Shown one piece after another: positions 1 through 12,373 of a DNA stretch of 64,000 nucleotides. Origin of the DNA: Dreissena polymorpha (taxonomy: Eukaryota; Mollusca; Bivalvia; Myida; Dreissenidae); contig NC_068366.1 in assembly GCF_020536995.1 (NCBI RefSeq), forward strand, positions 33,315,111-33,379,110. The letters are read 5' to 3'. Numbering within the stretch: the stretch's first letter is position 1; every line of letters begins with the position of its first letter. The notes beneath the pieces were generated by a model. The model had not been told where the DNA came from and did no database searches. It saw only the letters and a list, made by a program, of their open reading frames with translations. The translations under genes and the position numbers were made by a program.

Positions 1-782
1 GGCCTTGCAGTTTGTACTTCCATGTATATACATAAAAGGACAACAAATTACCCACAGGGCAGAGCTAATGTTGACCCAAGGGGAATGGTTTGAACAAACA
101 TGGTGTATGACCTGCATATGAGGTAACAAAACAAATCATGAACACTTGACCCTTGCAGTTTCAGAAGAAATATTTTTAAGTTTTCATTGTATACAAATAA
201 AAAGGTTACTCTAAGGGCCGGGCTATTTTTTACCCAAGGTGCATGATTCCATTTGTTTTTGAGAGACCCTAGTTATAATGTTACATACCAAATATCAAAC
301 CTATGGGCTGTGCAGTTTCAATATTATTCTTTACGTGTTCATGATTAAAACCCATTTTTTGGTCCCTTTACCTAAATAATCATAGTACCAGAACCATTTT
401 AAAAACGTTTTAAAAGAACCACCCAAGGAACATTATTATAAAGACTTGTAAAATTTTGACCAGACATTGTATGAAGAAATGGTTTAGGGACAGACTGACA
501 TAATTCATGCAAACAGGGCATACGACAGACCTAATAGTATCTCAATTGCTCAGGAGAGTTAAAAATGCAAGAAACGGGCATTCAGTTTATTTCAAGACTA
601 TATTTGCAAGTCTATGATGCAGATTTCAAAGCTGTAACTAGCTTTAAACTATTCAACCTTGTCTGTTTATCGAAAAACGTCTAACACCTTCAGTGTATGA
701 TATGGAATTATGCACAATGCTTGAATGTGTGCAGACTTGAAGATTATATTATCATTGAAAACCCCACCATATGCCCTCTTAC
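1..782. other. Intersectin intron sequence with repeat-like blocks
   Basis: This follows the donor at 783 on the minus strand. Two similar stretches (about 1-110 and 145-300), each with a TTGCAGTTT motif and an ACCCAAGG motif, look like diverged tandem units of one repeat. No exon was recognised. Confidence 0.4.
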
Positions 783-3700
783 CCATTCCTGGCATCATGC
801 CAACCATTTGGGGCTGGGAGGGCATGGCCCCAAATGACCCCACTACAGGGGAAGGGTCCGCTTTCATGGATTGGGGCAGAGCCTTGGGGAGCTCATAGCC
901 TTGGAGTTTCTTCTTGATGAGATGCATGGCTATGGAAAACTCCTTTCTGTCCATCTTGCCATCGTTGTTCATATCTGCTAGACCCCTGTTTAGGTGTAAC
1001 ACAGGTAAGACAATATGTTCTGGCTTTAACATGCCTTTTTAGTACAAATCACAATTTGTGATTACTTTACAAAATAATGTATTTACTATTATAATGCATG
1101 CATTAAAATAATTATTTTACATAGCAGCAGTTTGTGACAGTACACTTAAATCTTTTACATTTTTATTTAAAGGACAACATACTTGAATCATTGTTTATTA
1201 CAAACAAAAGGTCATTAGTTTACCATATTTGTCCTAATACTGCCGTTGGAAGACCTGACTGCAAGAAAAAATTTCTGGCCTGTTCACCTGTAAAAATATA
1301 CAGCAAATACACATAACAACTTAGAATCATATTACAGAGTAATCATAAGACATAAAGCCACATAAATGAGTGAGACAATTCATACCAATTAGTACTTATA
1401 ATTGATATGGCAATTACAAAGGACACTTTTTAATGGGCACTCAAATGCAATTTTTGCAGTGTCAAATAGCGATCCTAAATTTTCTTATCATGTACAACCA
1501 AAAAATGTTTCATGCTACACATGTATATGAAACCAAGAATCTGAGCATACCTAGATCAAACTTGTGCACATGTTGATACATAATATTATACAAACCTTTT
1601 TAAATGTAACAAAATACGTTTCGCAGGAACATCAGATGATTTGTTAAATTAAGACACATTAAGTTATGCTGATTTTAAGGATGCCAAAGAGTCGTTATAT
1701 ACTTTAACATCATTAAAATAAAAATTAATCTAACATACAATTGATGTGGAACACTGTCAAAAATTTTCCTAAAGAAAAATTACCAGTATCTGATTATCAC
1801 GTTTCTTCAAAATTCAATTTAAATAGATTGGATCTGAGCATGGGAGCTGAAGTATATATGAGATATACTGTATAGCATGGTTCTTGATAATCTTCTGTAC
1901 AGCAAACAACAGGCTAATTGTTATAAATCTTCTCACGAGTGCAGATAATTCAAAATGAGCCATGCTCTTGAAAACCAGGCTTAATAAATAAGTGTTAAGT
2001 ATTGTCCAAAATTAGCCTTTGCAGCCCACACAGGCTAATCACTCCAGTGTTTTCTTTCACCAATAGGGGAATGGTGGCTGGGCCCGTCCAAAGGGGAAAA
2101 ATGCGTCGTTTTTTAGGAAAAGGGGAAAATTAAAAATTCACTCTTTTATTTGTTATGATATTTATTATATGAAAACACATGTATGTATGAATGTAATATT
2201 CACTGCTGAATTTCTCTGTCCCTTTTCTTAAATATATATCAATGATTTTTTCAACGTTAGTTTCACACAGTTCAGCCTTCATGCACAGTCTCAGTTTTCC
2301 TAGCAATTTTGAGTCTAATTAGGATTTTTTAAGCAATAAAATGGCAAATTGTATCATTTTTTATCAATAAAATGGACCAAATTGGAATGTTTTTATCAAC
2401 AAATATTGACACAATATAGATACATCAGGTCTTTTCCTGGCCATTTTGGGAAAAATGCAATTCATATGAAAAGTCCACTGCATGATGTGGGAAAAACTAA
2501 TTTAATATAACTCTTTATAATAATTCAAAATCATATTAATGTGTTATATACTTTGTTAGTTGTTTATGAAATTAATTTGAGATATATTTATCATTAGAAA
2601 GTTCTTTCTAAAAAAAAATATTTTTTTTTAACTTCTGGCGGGGATTTTTTCTACAAAATTGGGGGAAAATATATACTCTTTTTTTAGGGGAATGGGGCTG
2701 AATAGGGCCGCGAAATTGCCATAAAAAAACACTGGTCAGTGTTGAAACTTTCTGCCTTGACTGGCTTTTTGATTAGAGGAAAATTCTAATGAACACAAAT
2801 TTCTATAAAAGCAGAGACTGTCATACCAGATATGTGTATGTGGACTGCACAGGCTAAGCTGGGACCACACATTACGCATATGCATAAAGCTTCGTTTCCC
2901 CAAAGCGTGTTTAAAATACAACTTAATTTTGAAATAGGGCTGTGACCTATTATGGTCTACAATAAATTACCTGTGACGAAGCCATTGACTGGCTTCAGGG
3001 CAAAGAACTGTGAATCGTGTTTGGCTCGGTCCTCCCCAGTTATCCTCCATTCATCCCCTCCACCTAAGACAATACAAAGAAATGATTGCCACATCCTCCA
3101 TCAACAACATTGAGCCAGATACATTCATTGAACTGTTAGAGAATTTAAAATTGAAGTATTCCATTGACCAATCGTGCCTTTTTATTGCAGTGATATAACT
3201 AAATAATACTTTAGTTTATATCACATTGTTGCACAATACAATTTATAGAAGTCTTATCGTAGGACAAACAATGTTGGGCAAAAATTAACGTGGAAAAATC
3301 TATGTTTTCTACTGGTTAATTTAAATCTTTAAACCTTTACCACTTAAGATATACGTATTTTCACGCATTTGTAGTCTCTTAAAAAGCAATATTTAATTTA
3401 AGACCTTTCTTACTTAGACTAGATTCAAGTTTTTAAGGCTTCATCTCCAAACCTTAGACACTGATGAGCAGCAAACAGCATAAAACCTGAAAAGACTGCG
3501 AGTGACTCGCAGACTGTTCTGGTTTTATGCTGTTTGCACAAAGGCATTTTCACTTTGCTTCTAAGTGGGAAAGGGTGAAATGCACCATGTTTCACAAGAG
3601 CCAGTTGTTCATTACTTAAAATAAAATCACTATTGCAACTTACTAATTTCAACACAATAATTTCTGTTTCACATTAAAAAAATATTGTATTTAAAGTTGT

Positions 3701-4271
3701 CATGGAACTTTTTCAGGCAGTGAAATGAATATTTAAGTCCTTGAAAATGGTATCATGTTATCTTTAATACAATGAATGAAGATGTACAAGTTGCTTTTAT
3801 TAAGTTAGTATAATTTAAAGCATTTATTATAGTTGGACATTATAATAATATATTTGCAAGGTAAAAACTACTCATGGAAAAAAATGAAATAATAAACACA
3901 GGTGTAGAAAAACCACGCTAATCTAATTCACTGAAAGAAATTCACTGATCTCTCTTTTAGTGTTATTTTTGTGACCTTTATAAGAAATAGCAAACAGAAC
4001 AAATCTAGTGTTGCACACAGAAATGACAACCAGCTAATATACCCCAAATGAAAAAAGGAAACTCTGGTATAGACTATTTCTCTACTATTTATCTCTGTTG
4101 ACAATATGTGAATCGGAGTTTCAAAAGAATTTCTTAATCTTTTTTCTCTAGTACTTCACCTTCTTTAAAAATGGTCTTGCTTTTAAACCAGCCCTGTAAA
4201 CACTTAGCTCATTTGCTGCTGTATCAAGTCAAACATGTGCTGAATTCTTTATTACCTGGAACAGCAGCCAT
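783..4271 (-). CDS. ITSN1: Intersectin, 5' part of gene (EH1 domain), partial
   Basis: Four coding exons on the minus strand: 4271-4256 (start codon; MAAVP plus one base), 3063-2971, 1287-1224 and 985-783; the gene continues past base 1. All joins keep phase with AG/GT borders. The product begins [20 protein letters not shown] and continues through [59 protein letters not shown] and GYELPKALP. This is the first EH domain of intersectin, including the EF-hand loop [13 protein letters not shown], and it is followed by a Met/Pro/Gly-rich linker as in the family. Intersectins are multidomain scaffolds (two EH domains, coiled coil, SH3 domains) that link clathrin endocytosis to actin. The later domains lie outside the window. 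The first coding exon gives only 16 coding bases. Any 5' UTR exon further upstream is not resolved. The EH1 match is strong; the symbol follows vertebrate ITSN1 and invertebrates usually have one intersectin. Confidence 0.93.
1960..2915. mobile_element. Miniature repeat (GCTAATCTGGGA family) split by a 0.7 kb insertion
   Basis: The outer repeat (1960-2044 and about 2743-2915) carries the family hallmarks CACAGGCTAATC and GACTGCACAGGCTAAGCTGG. Related copies lie near 12.74, 13.07 and 21.43 kb. It is interrupted by about 690 bp whose two ends both read inward as CCAGTGTTTT and which is rich in GGGG runs. An 8-base flank repeat (CCAGTGTT at 2044, TCAGTGTT at 2736) could be the target duplication, but it overlaps the ends, so the exact borders are unsure. 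It lies in an intersectin intron. Confidence 0.5.
3329..3577 (-). mobile_element. MITE, TTAACCCTT family with internal palindrome, copy 1
   Basis: The ends read TTTAAACCTTTACC and GGGAAAGGGTG, with an internal palindrome in which CAAACAGCATAAAACC faces GGTTTTATGCTGTTTG. Two other copies occur at 5134-5373 and 53830-54052. There is no coding capacity. It lies between the first and second coding exons of intersectin's neighbour side, upstream of exon 2971-3063. Confidence 0.6.
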
Positions 4272-4484
4272 GTCCAGAACATCAATCTATGTTACGTATC
4301 CATGCAAGAGGTGCACACAACTGAAAATACAATAAAAAACATGACATTACCTTCAACAAGAATTAATAAGAGCGATGAAGAATACCCTCCTGATGCAGCA
4401 CTTCATAAAATGAAGTTGCCAGGGCTCAGGCCGTGTTCAAATTTGAGAAATTTCAGTTGAAACAAGAGATTGCCAAGTAATATG

Positions 4485-4738
4485 GTCCCCTACCGGTGAA
4501 ACTCCACCATTGTCAGAATTTTAATAATATATTTGTTGCCTAAGCAACCAGAATTCTTGACCTAGGAACAAAATGAAATGACGTGCATTATCTCCATATT
4601 GCCATCTATCCATGTATCAAGTTTCATTAAGAACTTTTAAAGTTATCGCAGGATCCAGAAAAGTGTGACAGACAGACAGACTGACTGACACACAGAGCAC
4701 AAACCATAAGTCCCCTCCGGTTTCACCTGTAGGGGACA
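4485..4738. mobile_element. MITE with GTCCCCTACCGG inverted ends, copy 1
   Basis: It begins GTCCCCTACCGGTGAAAC and ends with the inverted form GGTTTCACCTGTAGGGGAC. It includes a GACAGACAGACTGAC microsatellite near its right end. A longer copy with a duplicated body lies at 17746-18218. It is non-coding and sits just upstream of the intersectin start codon (4271). Confidence 0.65.
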
Positions 4739-5133
4739 ATAAGGTAGAAGTGAAGCAACTTTCAGGAGAAGTGGTTTTTGTAAAAAGTCTAATCAAGTCT
4801 TCACTTGTTTTTTACCCCTCATTACACCATGCCCATCATCATTAATATCAAATAACTCAAATTTGGAAGTTTGGGGAAAAGTGTTAACAAAATATATTTA
4901 ACAAAAAACTTAAGTGTTAATGTTGTGTTATTGATGTATAATGAGTTTATGTTTTCAATTTTGTTTAAAATATAAAAAAAATCATTTAAAATTTACAGAA
5001 GGGATTCCAAATCTGACATGTAAACAAGCCCAATATTTATTGCCAGTGCCAGGAAAACTTTTATTTTAGCTGAGGTTACCTCTTCCCATTTTCTTTGAGT
5101 GTTGTTTTAATGGGCCATTTAGCACAAGGCAAA

Positions 5134-5373
5134 TTAACCCTTCCCCACTTGGAAACAAAGTGAACATGGCTATGTGCAAACAGCATAAAACTAGAACAGC
5201 CTGTGAGCAACTCACAGTCTGTTCAGGTTTTATGCTGTTTGATGCTAATTAGTATCTAAGGGATGGAAATGAAGCCTTTAAAACTTGAATCCAGTAAGAA
5301 AGGTCTTTTATAAAATTCAACTTTATAAGGGACTACAAACATGTCAAAATTTATCTAAGTGGTAAAGGGTAAA
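5134..5373 (+). mobile_element. MITE, TTAACCCTT family with internal palindrome, copy 2
   Basis: It begins TTAACCCTTCCCCACTTGG and ends CTAAGTGGTAAAGGGTAA, so the termini form an imperfect inverted repeat that may include a TTAA target. The centre is the palindrome CAAACAGCATAAAACT...AGGTTTTATGCTGTTTG. Confidence 0.65.
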
Positions 5374-7362
5374 CAAGGCATCATCTATGAACAATTTAAT
5401 TTCAAGAAGTCTAATGGCTCCGGACTGTCCATTTCAATGTATAACTTTTCACCACCTGCAAATGGGGTAAATAATGGCAGAGACAGCCATTCTCCACATT
5501 TAAATTTTAATCTGTGAATGTCTGACAAATAGAAAATCATTATGAGTAGAAGCCACTTCACTTTCATGCGTTTAAAGGGCAACATTAATGTCCCGAGCAA
5601 ATTTATCGTCCATGTTGCCCTATGCCTAGCGGCTGAGCCCTTGATGATATAGAATGTGCTAGTTGTAAAAAGGACACAAGATTTGCATTTTTTTTATATA
5701 GAATGAAAAACAGCAGGTGGGTCATATTATTAATAACACATCGGAATGTATTTAGTTAAAAAGTGTAAAAGAACACATGCGGACAAGTCTAATTCTACTG
5801 ACAGATGGACATCTGAACATTCCTGTATAACCCCATTTACATGGCTAAAGGTAGTATAACTATGTTTTTTTAGATTATGTTGACACCAGTGCATTCCACA
5901 GGATTTTTGTCAGGCGCCCCGGGGCTGCTAGGGGTGGTTCGGGAGGGGTGTCCCCTTCCGACGTTGATTTTTTTATATTTAACGTGTCAATTCACGTTCG
6001 GTGGTGCGTTATAACTCAAAGAAAAACAACGTCAAAAGACGTCATTTGGTGCGCTATGACTCTTAAAAAAAAATCCCCCAGTCATTTAAAAATATATTTT
6101 TTTATATTGTTTATTTGTTTTAAAACTTTCCCGCACAGATAATCAAATCCCGACTCGAACGATTCCCCAATACATCCGTTTAAACCCGACTCTATTACTG
6201 TATACTTACTTCTTTTCAAGTTTTTATTTATTAACCGATAATCCTGTTTATTCCGTTTTTATCAATCTCTTTCTGGTAAATATTTACGATAAGAGGCTGA
6301 GCTCTCAATTATTTCTTTAACACAAACCTTGCCATTTTTTAAGTGACTATTTATAGATTTGATGAAATATTGCCTCTGAATATGCGTCAATCCTCTGACC
6401 TGTTGTGTGCTTGTTAAAACGCTCAATACACGCACGTTTGTATGCAAATGACGCGACGTTGTACATGCTGCATAATTTTGGCGCTCTTTTTAATTGAGAA
6501 AAAGATTCGACACAAAATAAATTTGCACTGCTAATTTGAAGCAAAAATATTTAACGTTGCCGTAACATTTACATTCGAAAGTGTGTTTCGGATTAAAAAC
6601 GTGTTAACATCGACTTACGGGAATGGGTTTCGATTTACAAATTTAATTATTCCCATTTGAGATTTAAACCTATATTAACCGTTGCGTTATAAATTCAACG
6701 ATAATTTGTTTAAACACTTTACGAGTCGAATAAATGTTTTGACGGAACTATGCAGGAAATTCACGTTGTCCACGAGGATCACGGCCGGTTGCCATCATCA
6801 GTCTTCTAACTATCGATTATCGGACGAAACATTTACAAGTGTGCGTAATTAATTCAACGAAAATTTGTTAAAGCGCATTACGTGTAGAATAAATGTAAAA
6901 AAAAACGAGGTGAATCTGTTCTATATATGAACATGATGAAATATACATGTACTGGAATTAAATTGTTATCACATAATTGTAATCGGGGGTCATTTGCACA
7001 ACTAACTCGCTATAATAATTAAGTGTTTACCACTTGCAATTAATTTCTCGTATTAATCATGAGTCATAGGTAACACTTGTTTACAGTAAAAAGGTGTGAT
7101 CATGATGCCCCAAACCGTCTTTAATGTTCTGTACTGTACTAATTACCAGTTTTATATTACGTAAATGGTACAACTTCTTGCTAATCAAGCTGCGATAAAC
7201 TCTTACTTCATGCCCGACGTCAATCAAAAATAATGGTCGATAGTTAACCCAGCCCTCATAAGTATTCGCGTAACCGATTGGACGATGAACTTCACAGTTT
7301 GACGACTGGAAAGATACCAGATACATCCCTGTCAGCATTTAAATGACTGTGTAATGTGGCTT

Positions 7363-10161
7363 CAGAACACATCACGCGTTTTCCCCCCAAAAACGCGCTC
7401 CCTCCGCGGGTTTTTTTCTGCTAGCGAGTGTTCACGCGGCGTTGAGAGAGCGAGGTGAACTCCATAAAACGCTCAGCGTTACGCAGCATTCGCTAATTCC
7501 CGCGGCGTTTTACTTTAGCCTAGTCGGTTAATGCAGACAATTTTCGTTCTTATCAGTGACCGCCGCGCAACGCCGAATTAGCAGTGTGCTACTGGGCATG
7601 CCAAAAAATAAAAACATTGTTATAATAAATTGTTTAAATACTGTAGTACATGTAAAAAAAAGATTATTGCATAGACAATTAATACGTATAAAAATTATGT
7701 TTTTTAATTCACAGGCACGTCTACAATATGAATGAATATAAGACATTTGACAAATTTATATTTAAATCATAACACATATAAGACAAGAATAAATGTTCCG
7801 TAAAATTTCCAAATGAGAATAATAATCAGTAATCTGAAACACACTACGATTTTTTATGTTAACACGACGTTTACAAATGCTTCCAATATACAGTCATCAT
7901 GTATATTTCCCGACAAAATCGGCGAAAATTATGCTGCAATGTACAAGGTATACTCCTGCAAAGCGTGCGTGTATTGATTTTTTTATACAAACTTTATAGC
8001 GCAGAGAACATTGAATTTTGTTGATTTCAGTTAAAAGTTTCGTTGGTATTTTTTAACAAAATTATATCGCGAATAAGTTGATATTTCCTCCAAAATAATT
8101 TCAAGTCATACACGCCGAATCTTTATTGTTACGGTATTTTAGTAGAGTAATTATTTTAACAGTACAGTGAAAACTCTCTTTACGACCACCTCGGTATTCC
8201 GACCAACTCGCTAAGTCGACCACCATTTTTCAGTCCCGATTTGTTTCTTCTATATTTCAATGGTCGTTACACTCACTAATCCGACCAACCCGCTAATCCG
8301 CTATTACGACCACTTTAATCAGTACCAATTATCGATATTGTTCTTAATTGACACCCGCCAAACGACCAGTAATTTTCACACCTTACTTGATCTGATGTTG
8401 TGGTACTATCGGGCTTGTGTACGAAGCCATTCTGACCCAATAAACCACAATTAACGACAACGGTTTTTGGCATCGATTTGCGACACAGGTGTTAGATTTT
8501 CGGCACTTGTTATAATTTTTAACCATTGATTGACAATTAGCTATTATTATTATTGAGTCTTTGATGGGTAAATTGGTAGTTGTTTGGTACACACTTTAAA
8601 GATTTATTACGGCGAATAATTTAACAGTTAGGATATTTGAGTAACACGGTTTTGTTCGTGATGGATATAAAAACCGACTTTTATACCATATCGTTATTCA
8701 AAATGGATAAGCGAAAACGGAAAGAGTTGTGTTTAAAAGAAAAGATTGATTTTATCGACGCAAGTGATGGGAAATCTCAACGACGATTTATTCGGCATTG
8801 GAAAGACTCGGGTTCAAGCTATTCTAAAAAGAAAATCTCGACTTTTATTCGACAAAATGCTAAGCAGATGACAATTGACTCATTCGTTAAGTAAACATCA
8901 AGGATCTTGATGAAAAGTACATATACATGTATTTACACTTCTTTAATGAACAACTTGAAATACTATCTTTGTACAATGTATAAATACAATGTATAAACGG
9001 ATGACTGTTATATTGTATGCAAACAGATAAAAGTTCAGTGAATATTTACGTTGTTGTAATTATATGTCCATCAAATTCATGAAAACTCAGAATTAAGACC
9101 ACCTCGCTATTAAGACCACTTTTGAAAAGTCCCACAAGTGGTCTTAATAGCGAGTTTTCACTGTAATTGTACTGTAAACTGATTAAAGAAGACATCTGGG
9201 CGGAACTGGATTTTAAGTGTTTGACATTATGAAAACACGCAAAGCTTGTCTACTGACCTATTGTGTAGTCTGCTGTCTGCGGTGTTGTGACAAAAGGGAT
9301 TAACATGTGTGAATATCACTCTGCCGATTTGGTCCATAATTACTGGTAAACATTGTTTTGAATGTCGATGCAACAAGAATACAACTGTGAATATTAAATG
9401 CAACTATCAACTCAATACATGTAGTTACCACCTTCTTTTAGCAATCAATGGAATAACCTAACTTCAAAGAGAAAATAAATGCATTAGCGAGCAGAGCATT
9501 GACTTTGTTCCGACAATTAACACCATTCCTTATGCATTCGTTGAACGTGTTTACTTGAGTAAGTTATGCCTTTAGACAGGAAGCGGCTTTTCTTTGATTA
9601 CGTCAAACTGTCAATTCACACAGATTTGCAAGATTTTTAGGGTCCTTGGTCATTTGTTTACATGTTCAGTATAGAAAATCACCTGCTAACATGAAAACTT
9701 TGGATTAAATTATCAAAATAAAAACAATATTGCAAACTGTGTTTATATTAATTGGTAAGTATTTGTTAAAAGACGACGTTTTGTTTGTCGTAAATCAACG
9801 AGTTTTCTATACAACAACAACTACTTCTACAACCACGTCGGGATCGATCTATCTTGGTTGGGTTTTTTAATTGTAAATATTATACTACATGTTCATGTAT
9901 GTACTTGTAATAAATGTAATTTTATTTGAAAATCAGGAAGTCAAACAAAATGAAATTGATTGTTATCTCGTAAAACGCGGAGTTTCCCCCGCGTTGCCAA
10001 CGCCGAGGGCCACCGCGTCGGCTTATCAGTTTTGCCGATCGTTAACCGCCGCGTCAAAAAATAATGCAAACGCCGCGTCTGGCGGGATTTTCTTTATCTC
10101 CCTCCTGGTCAATCATCGCGGAGTATGGAGGGAAATTGGGGAAAACGCGTGGAGTGTACTG
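7363..10161. mobile_element. Inverted-repeat element with CpG-rich ends, nested in the hAT-like element
   Basis: The two 24-base termini agree at 21 positions as inverted repeats; both contain CACGCGTTTTCCCC and start with CAG. About 200 bp inside each end is unusually rich in CpG (ACGCGG, CGCCGCG motifs). The family is not recognised and no coding frame is evident. The pogo-like copy at 8165-9163 is inserted in it. Confidence 0.45.
8165..9163 (+). mobile_element. pogo/Tigger-type DNA transposon, internally deleted
   Basis: It is flanked by TA (8163-8164 and 9164-9165). The termini are CAGTGAAAACTC and GAGTTTTCACTG, with subterminal 'CGCTAATCCG...GACCAC' and 'AAGACCACCTCGCTATTAAG' repeats. 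An 85-residue frame (8637-8894) contains MDKRKRKELCLKEKIDFIDA then SDGKSQRRF, which is the start of a pogo/CENP-B-type helix-turn-helix. It then jumps to a C-terminal-like stretch ending KQMTIDSFVK. The DDE catalytic core is missing, so it is a non-autonomous deletion derivative of about 1 kb. A related copy in opposite orientation lies at 17149-19080. Confidence 0.7.
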
Positions 10162-10439
10162 TAGAATAATCGATATGCCCGTCATGCTATTCTCTTATCA
10201 GTGGATCATCCATTACCCCATGCGGTGTTAATGGCAATTACTTGTGAAAGTGCTCTTTTAAAACAGGGGATATTGATACACTGATAGAGAAACCTTGATT
10301 TCTTTGGACAATCTCCACTTTCTTTTACTGAAAAATACACTGATTGGAAAATTTCAAGCGCCCCGGGGACTCTGATTTCGAAATTCAAGCGCCCTGGCAA
10401 GGGGCGCTTAAATGGCCTGGGGAAAACCCTGGTTGACAC

Positions 10440-12373
10440 AACTTAGAGCTTAATATTGCAGTATTGAATTTGCTTCTATGGTTCTTGATTTGCCCTTGTC
10501 CTCCATCCTTCACCAGCAAATAAGCCCATGTCAACCAGATTTCAACTGAATGCTGGCACTATCTGAGGTGTTTGCTCATGAAGGGTGGGTAATGTCTGAT
10601 TTTGAAATAATATATTGTTCAATATCAGCTTATCTGATATACATTATACCAAAAGCAAACTTGAGGTTGTTTAATGATAAAACCTGTCCCCACCCCTCCC
10701 AAAGTTATTTGTGGCAAATTAGATTTACTGAGTCAGTGAATATTAGATTAGTTAAGACTTCTCTTTCAATCCGATAAAGTTAACTACGGTTAAAGCCTTG
10801 ACTAGATAAGAAGATTGTGGTTAAAAGTGTACCGTCTGTTATTTACCTATCAATAAATCATTAAAATTATGATGATTTTGACGTCTCTTGCAATGACTTT
10901 TCAATCCACGATCTGATTCACCAGCCGATCACTCTGTACTGTGTTATATATAGACAGGCAAGTAAAAATCACTCCTCTGGTAAATGTGCAAATGATTCTA
11001 TGAATCATATGCTTAAAATGGTGAGAGAATCATCTAAATATTAGCGCAGATCCTCCCAGGACACACTTTCAGTCGGCCTTTTTGAATGGTGCATTGTGGT
11101 TAAAAAAGGGGAGTGACCACAATCAACTTCCGGTTTTGTTGTAAGCTGAGCAAAAATATCTGCGAGTGTTCGGCGAAAAGGACAGTAATTAGGTAGGGGA
11201 AATCAATCAACTGTATTAAGTTATATGAAACTATTAATTATAAATTACTTAAAAATTATTTTGTATTTGAATTCAATTCATAAATTCTTAACTTGCGTGA
11301 TTAAACTTTATGACATCTTTTTACAGGGAGATAATTGGTTATATCTACTTTCACTTTCGGATACCTTGCTAAGAGGTGGGACATAATAGTATTTTTTTTA
11401 ATTAATTTTCGCCCGTTGATTAATCAGATTTCTTTAATTTAAAACAAAAGATTTATTACTTCTAATAAAATGCTTATATCTAAGTATCTTCTCTTTTTTA
11501 ATGTTAACGTTTACCTGGGCATACAATGACTGCAACACTTAATGCAATTTTAGGGTAAAATTTGTTTAAAATAACTCAAATCGCGGATGCCATCCAAGGG
11601 CATAAAATTAGTTTTTGATGTCAATATAATAAATTATTCTAATGAGAGCAAAATTTGAAATGGCTATCTTGTTATATGTGATAAGAGGTAAACCAGTCTC
11701 ATGGATCCAAGTATCTATATATTTTTTTAATAAAAATAATTATATAATAAAGCGTTTGATAAATATTATTTTTTATTGTTTAGGGTTTAAGGAGTGTATG
11801 ATTAGATATACACCATTCTTTAGTTGATAGATATTTTATTTTTCAGTAAAACAACTTTCAAGCATTCTGTGACGATAGCTATGCCCATAAAAAGTGGTAT
11901 GAAACCATGAAACTGTCTTTCTAAACCACGTCTATTCTCTGTTTTCTGCAGAAATACTCTAAACTGTTCTGAACTCCATAATTTTTAAAAAGTCAGAAAG
12001 AAACCAAATTTTCACTTCTACATTATTGTTTGATATTTTGCAGATGCTATTGATTTGTGACAAATGTTGGATGAAATCTATGAAAAAGCTGTGTTTTATC
12101 TGAAGTAGATTTCCCCACAGTGATTACTTTCATATTATGACAATTAAAAAGTCCTGTAGTTTGTTAAAATGTAAAAAACCACTAATATTAATAAATGTTG
12201 TTGTTTGTGTTATTAACTTTTCTATCTCAAAGCTAAACTCATCTATATGCAGCTGAGGTAACTACATCATTTAGTTTAGTATGATGTTTATTTTCTAGTG
12301 ACTATAATCTTAAGCTTCTGGCCATGAAAGTAGACATGCTGCGACATTACTTGTGGGTAGCATTTATATAAAC
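10440..12373. promoter_or_regulatory. CRYZL1 upstream region; candidate promoter with ETS-type site at 11126-11134
   Basis: This is unique-looking sequence between the hAT-like element and the CRYZL1 start codon. ACTTCCGGT at 11126-11134 is an ETS-type site of the kind common in bidirectional housekeeping promoters. The stretch after it ends AGTAATTAG then GTAGGGG near 11.19 kb, which could be a donor of a 5' UTR exon. The transcription start is not determined. This is inference from position and motif only. Confidence 0.3.

Larger units (their letters stand above)
5887..10431. mobile_element. hAT-like DNA transposon with 8-bp target duplication, holding nested elements
   Basis: The left end CAGTGCATTCCACAGG and the inverted right end CAGGGTTTTCCCCAGG agree at 12 of 16 bases and begin CAG as in hAT elements. 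Identical 8-base flanks GTTGACAC lie at 5879-5886 and 10432-10439. Both ends carry GCGCCCC(GGGG) motifs just inside. I see no transposase frame, so it is non-autonomous or decayed. A second inverted-repeat element (7363-10161) and, inside that, a pogo-like element (8165-9163) account for most of its length. It occupies more than half of the space between the intersectin and CRYZL1 start codons. Confidence 0.6.

Noticed and set aside
10550-10777. Short frame upstream of CRYZL1
   Set aside because: It has no recognised domain, no splice support and chance length for AT-rich sequence.
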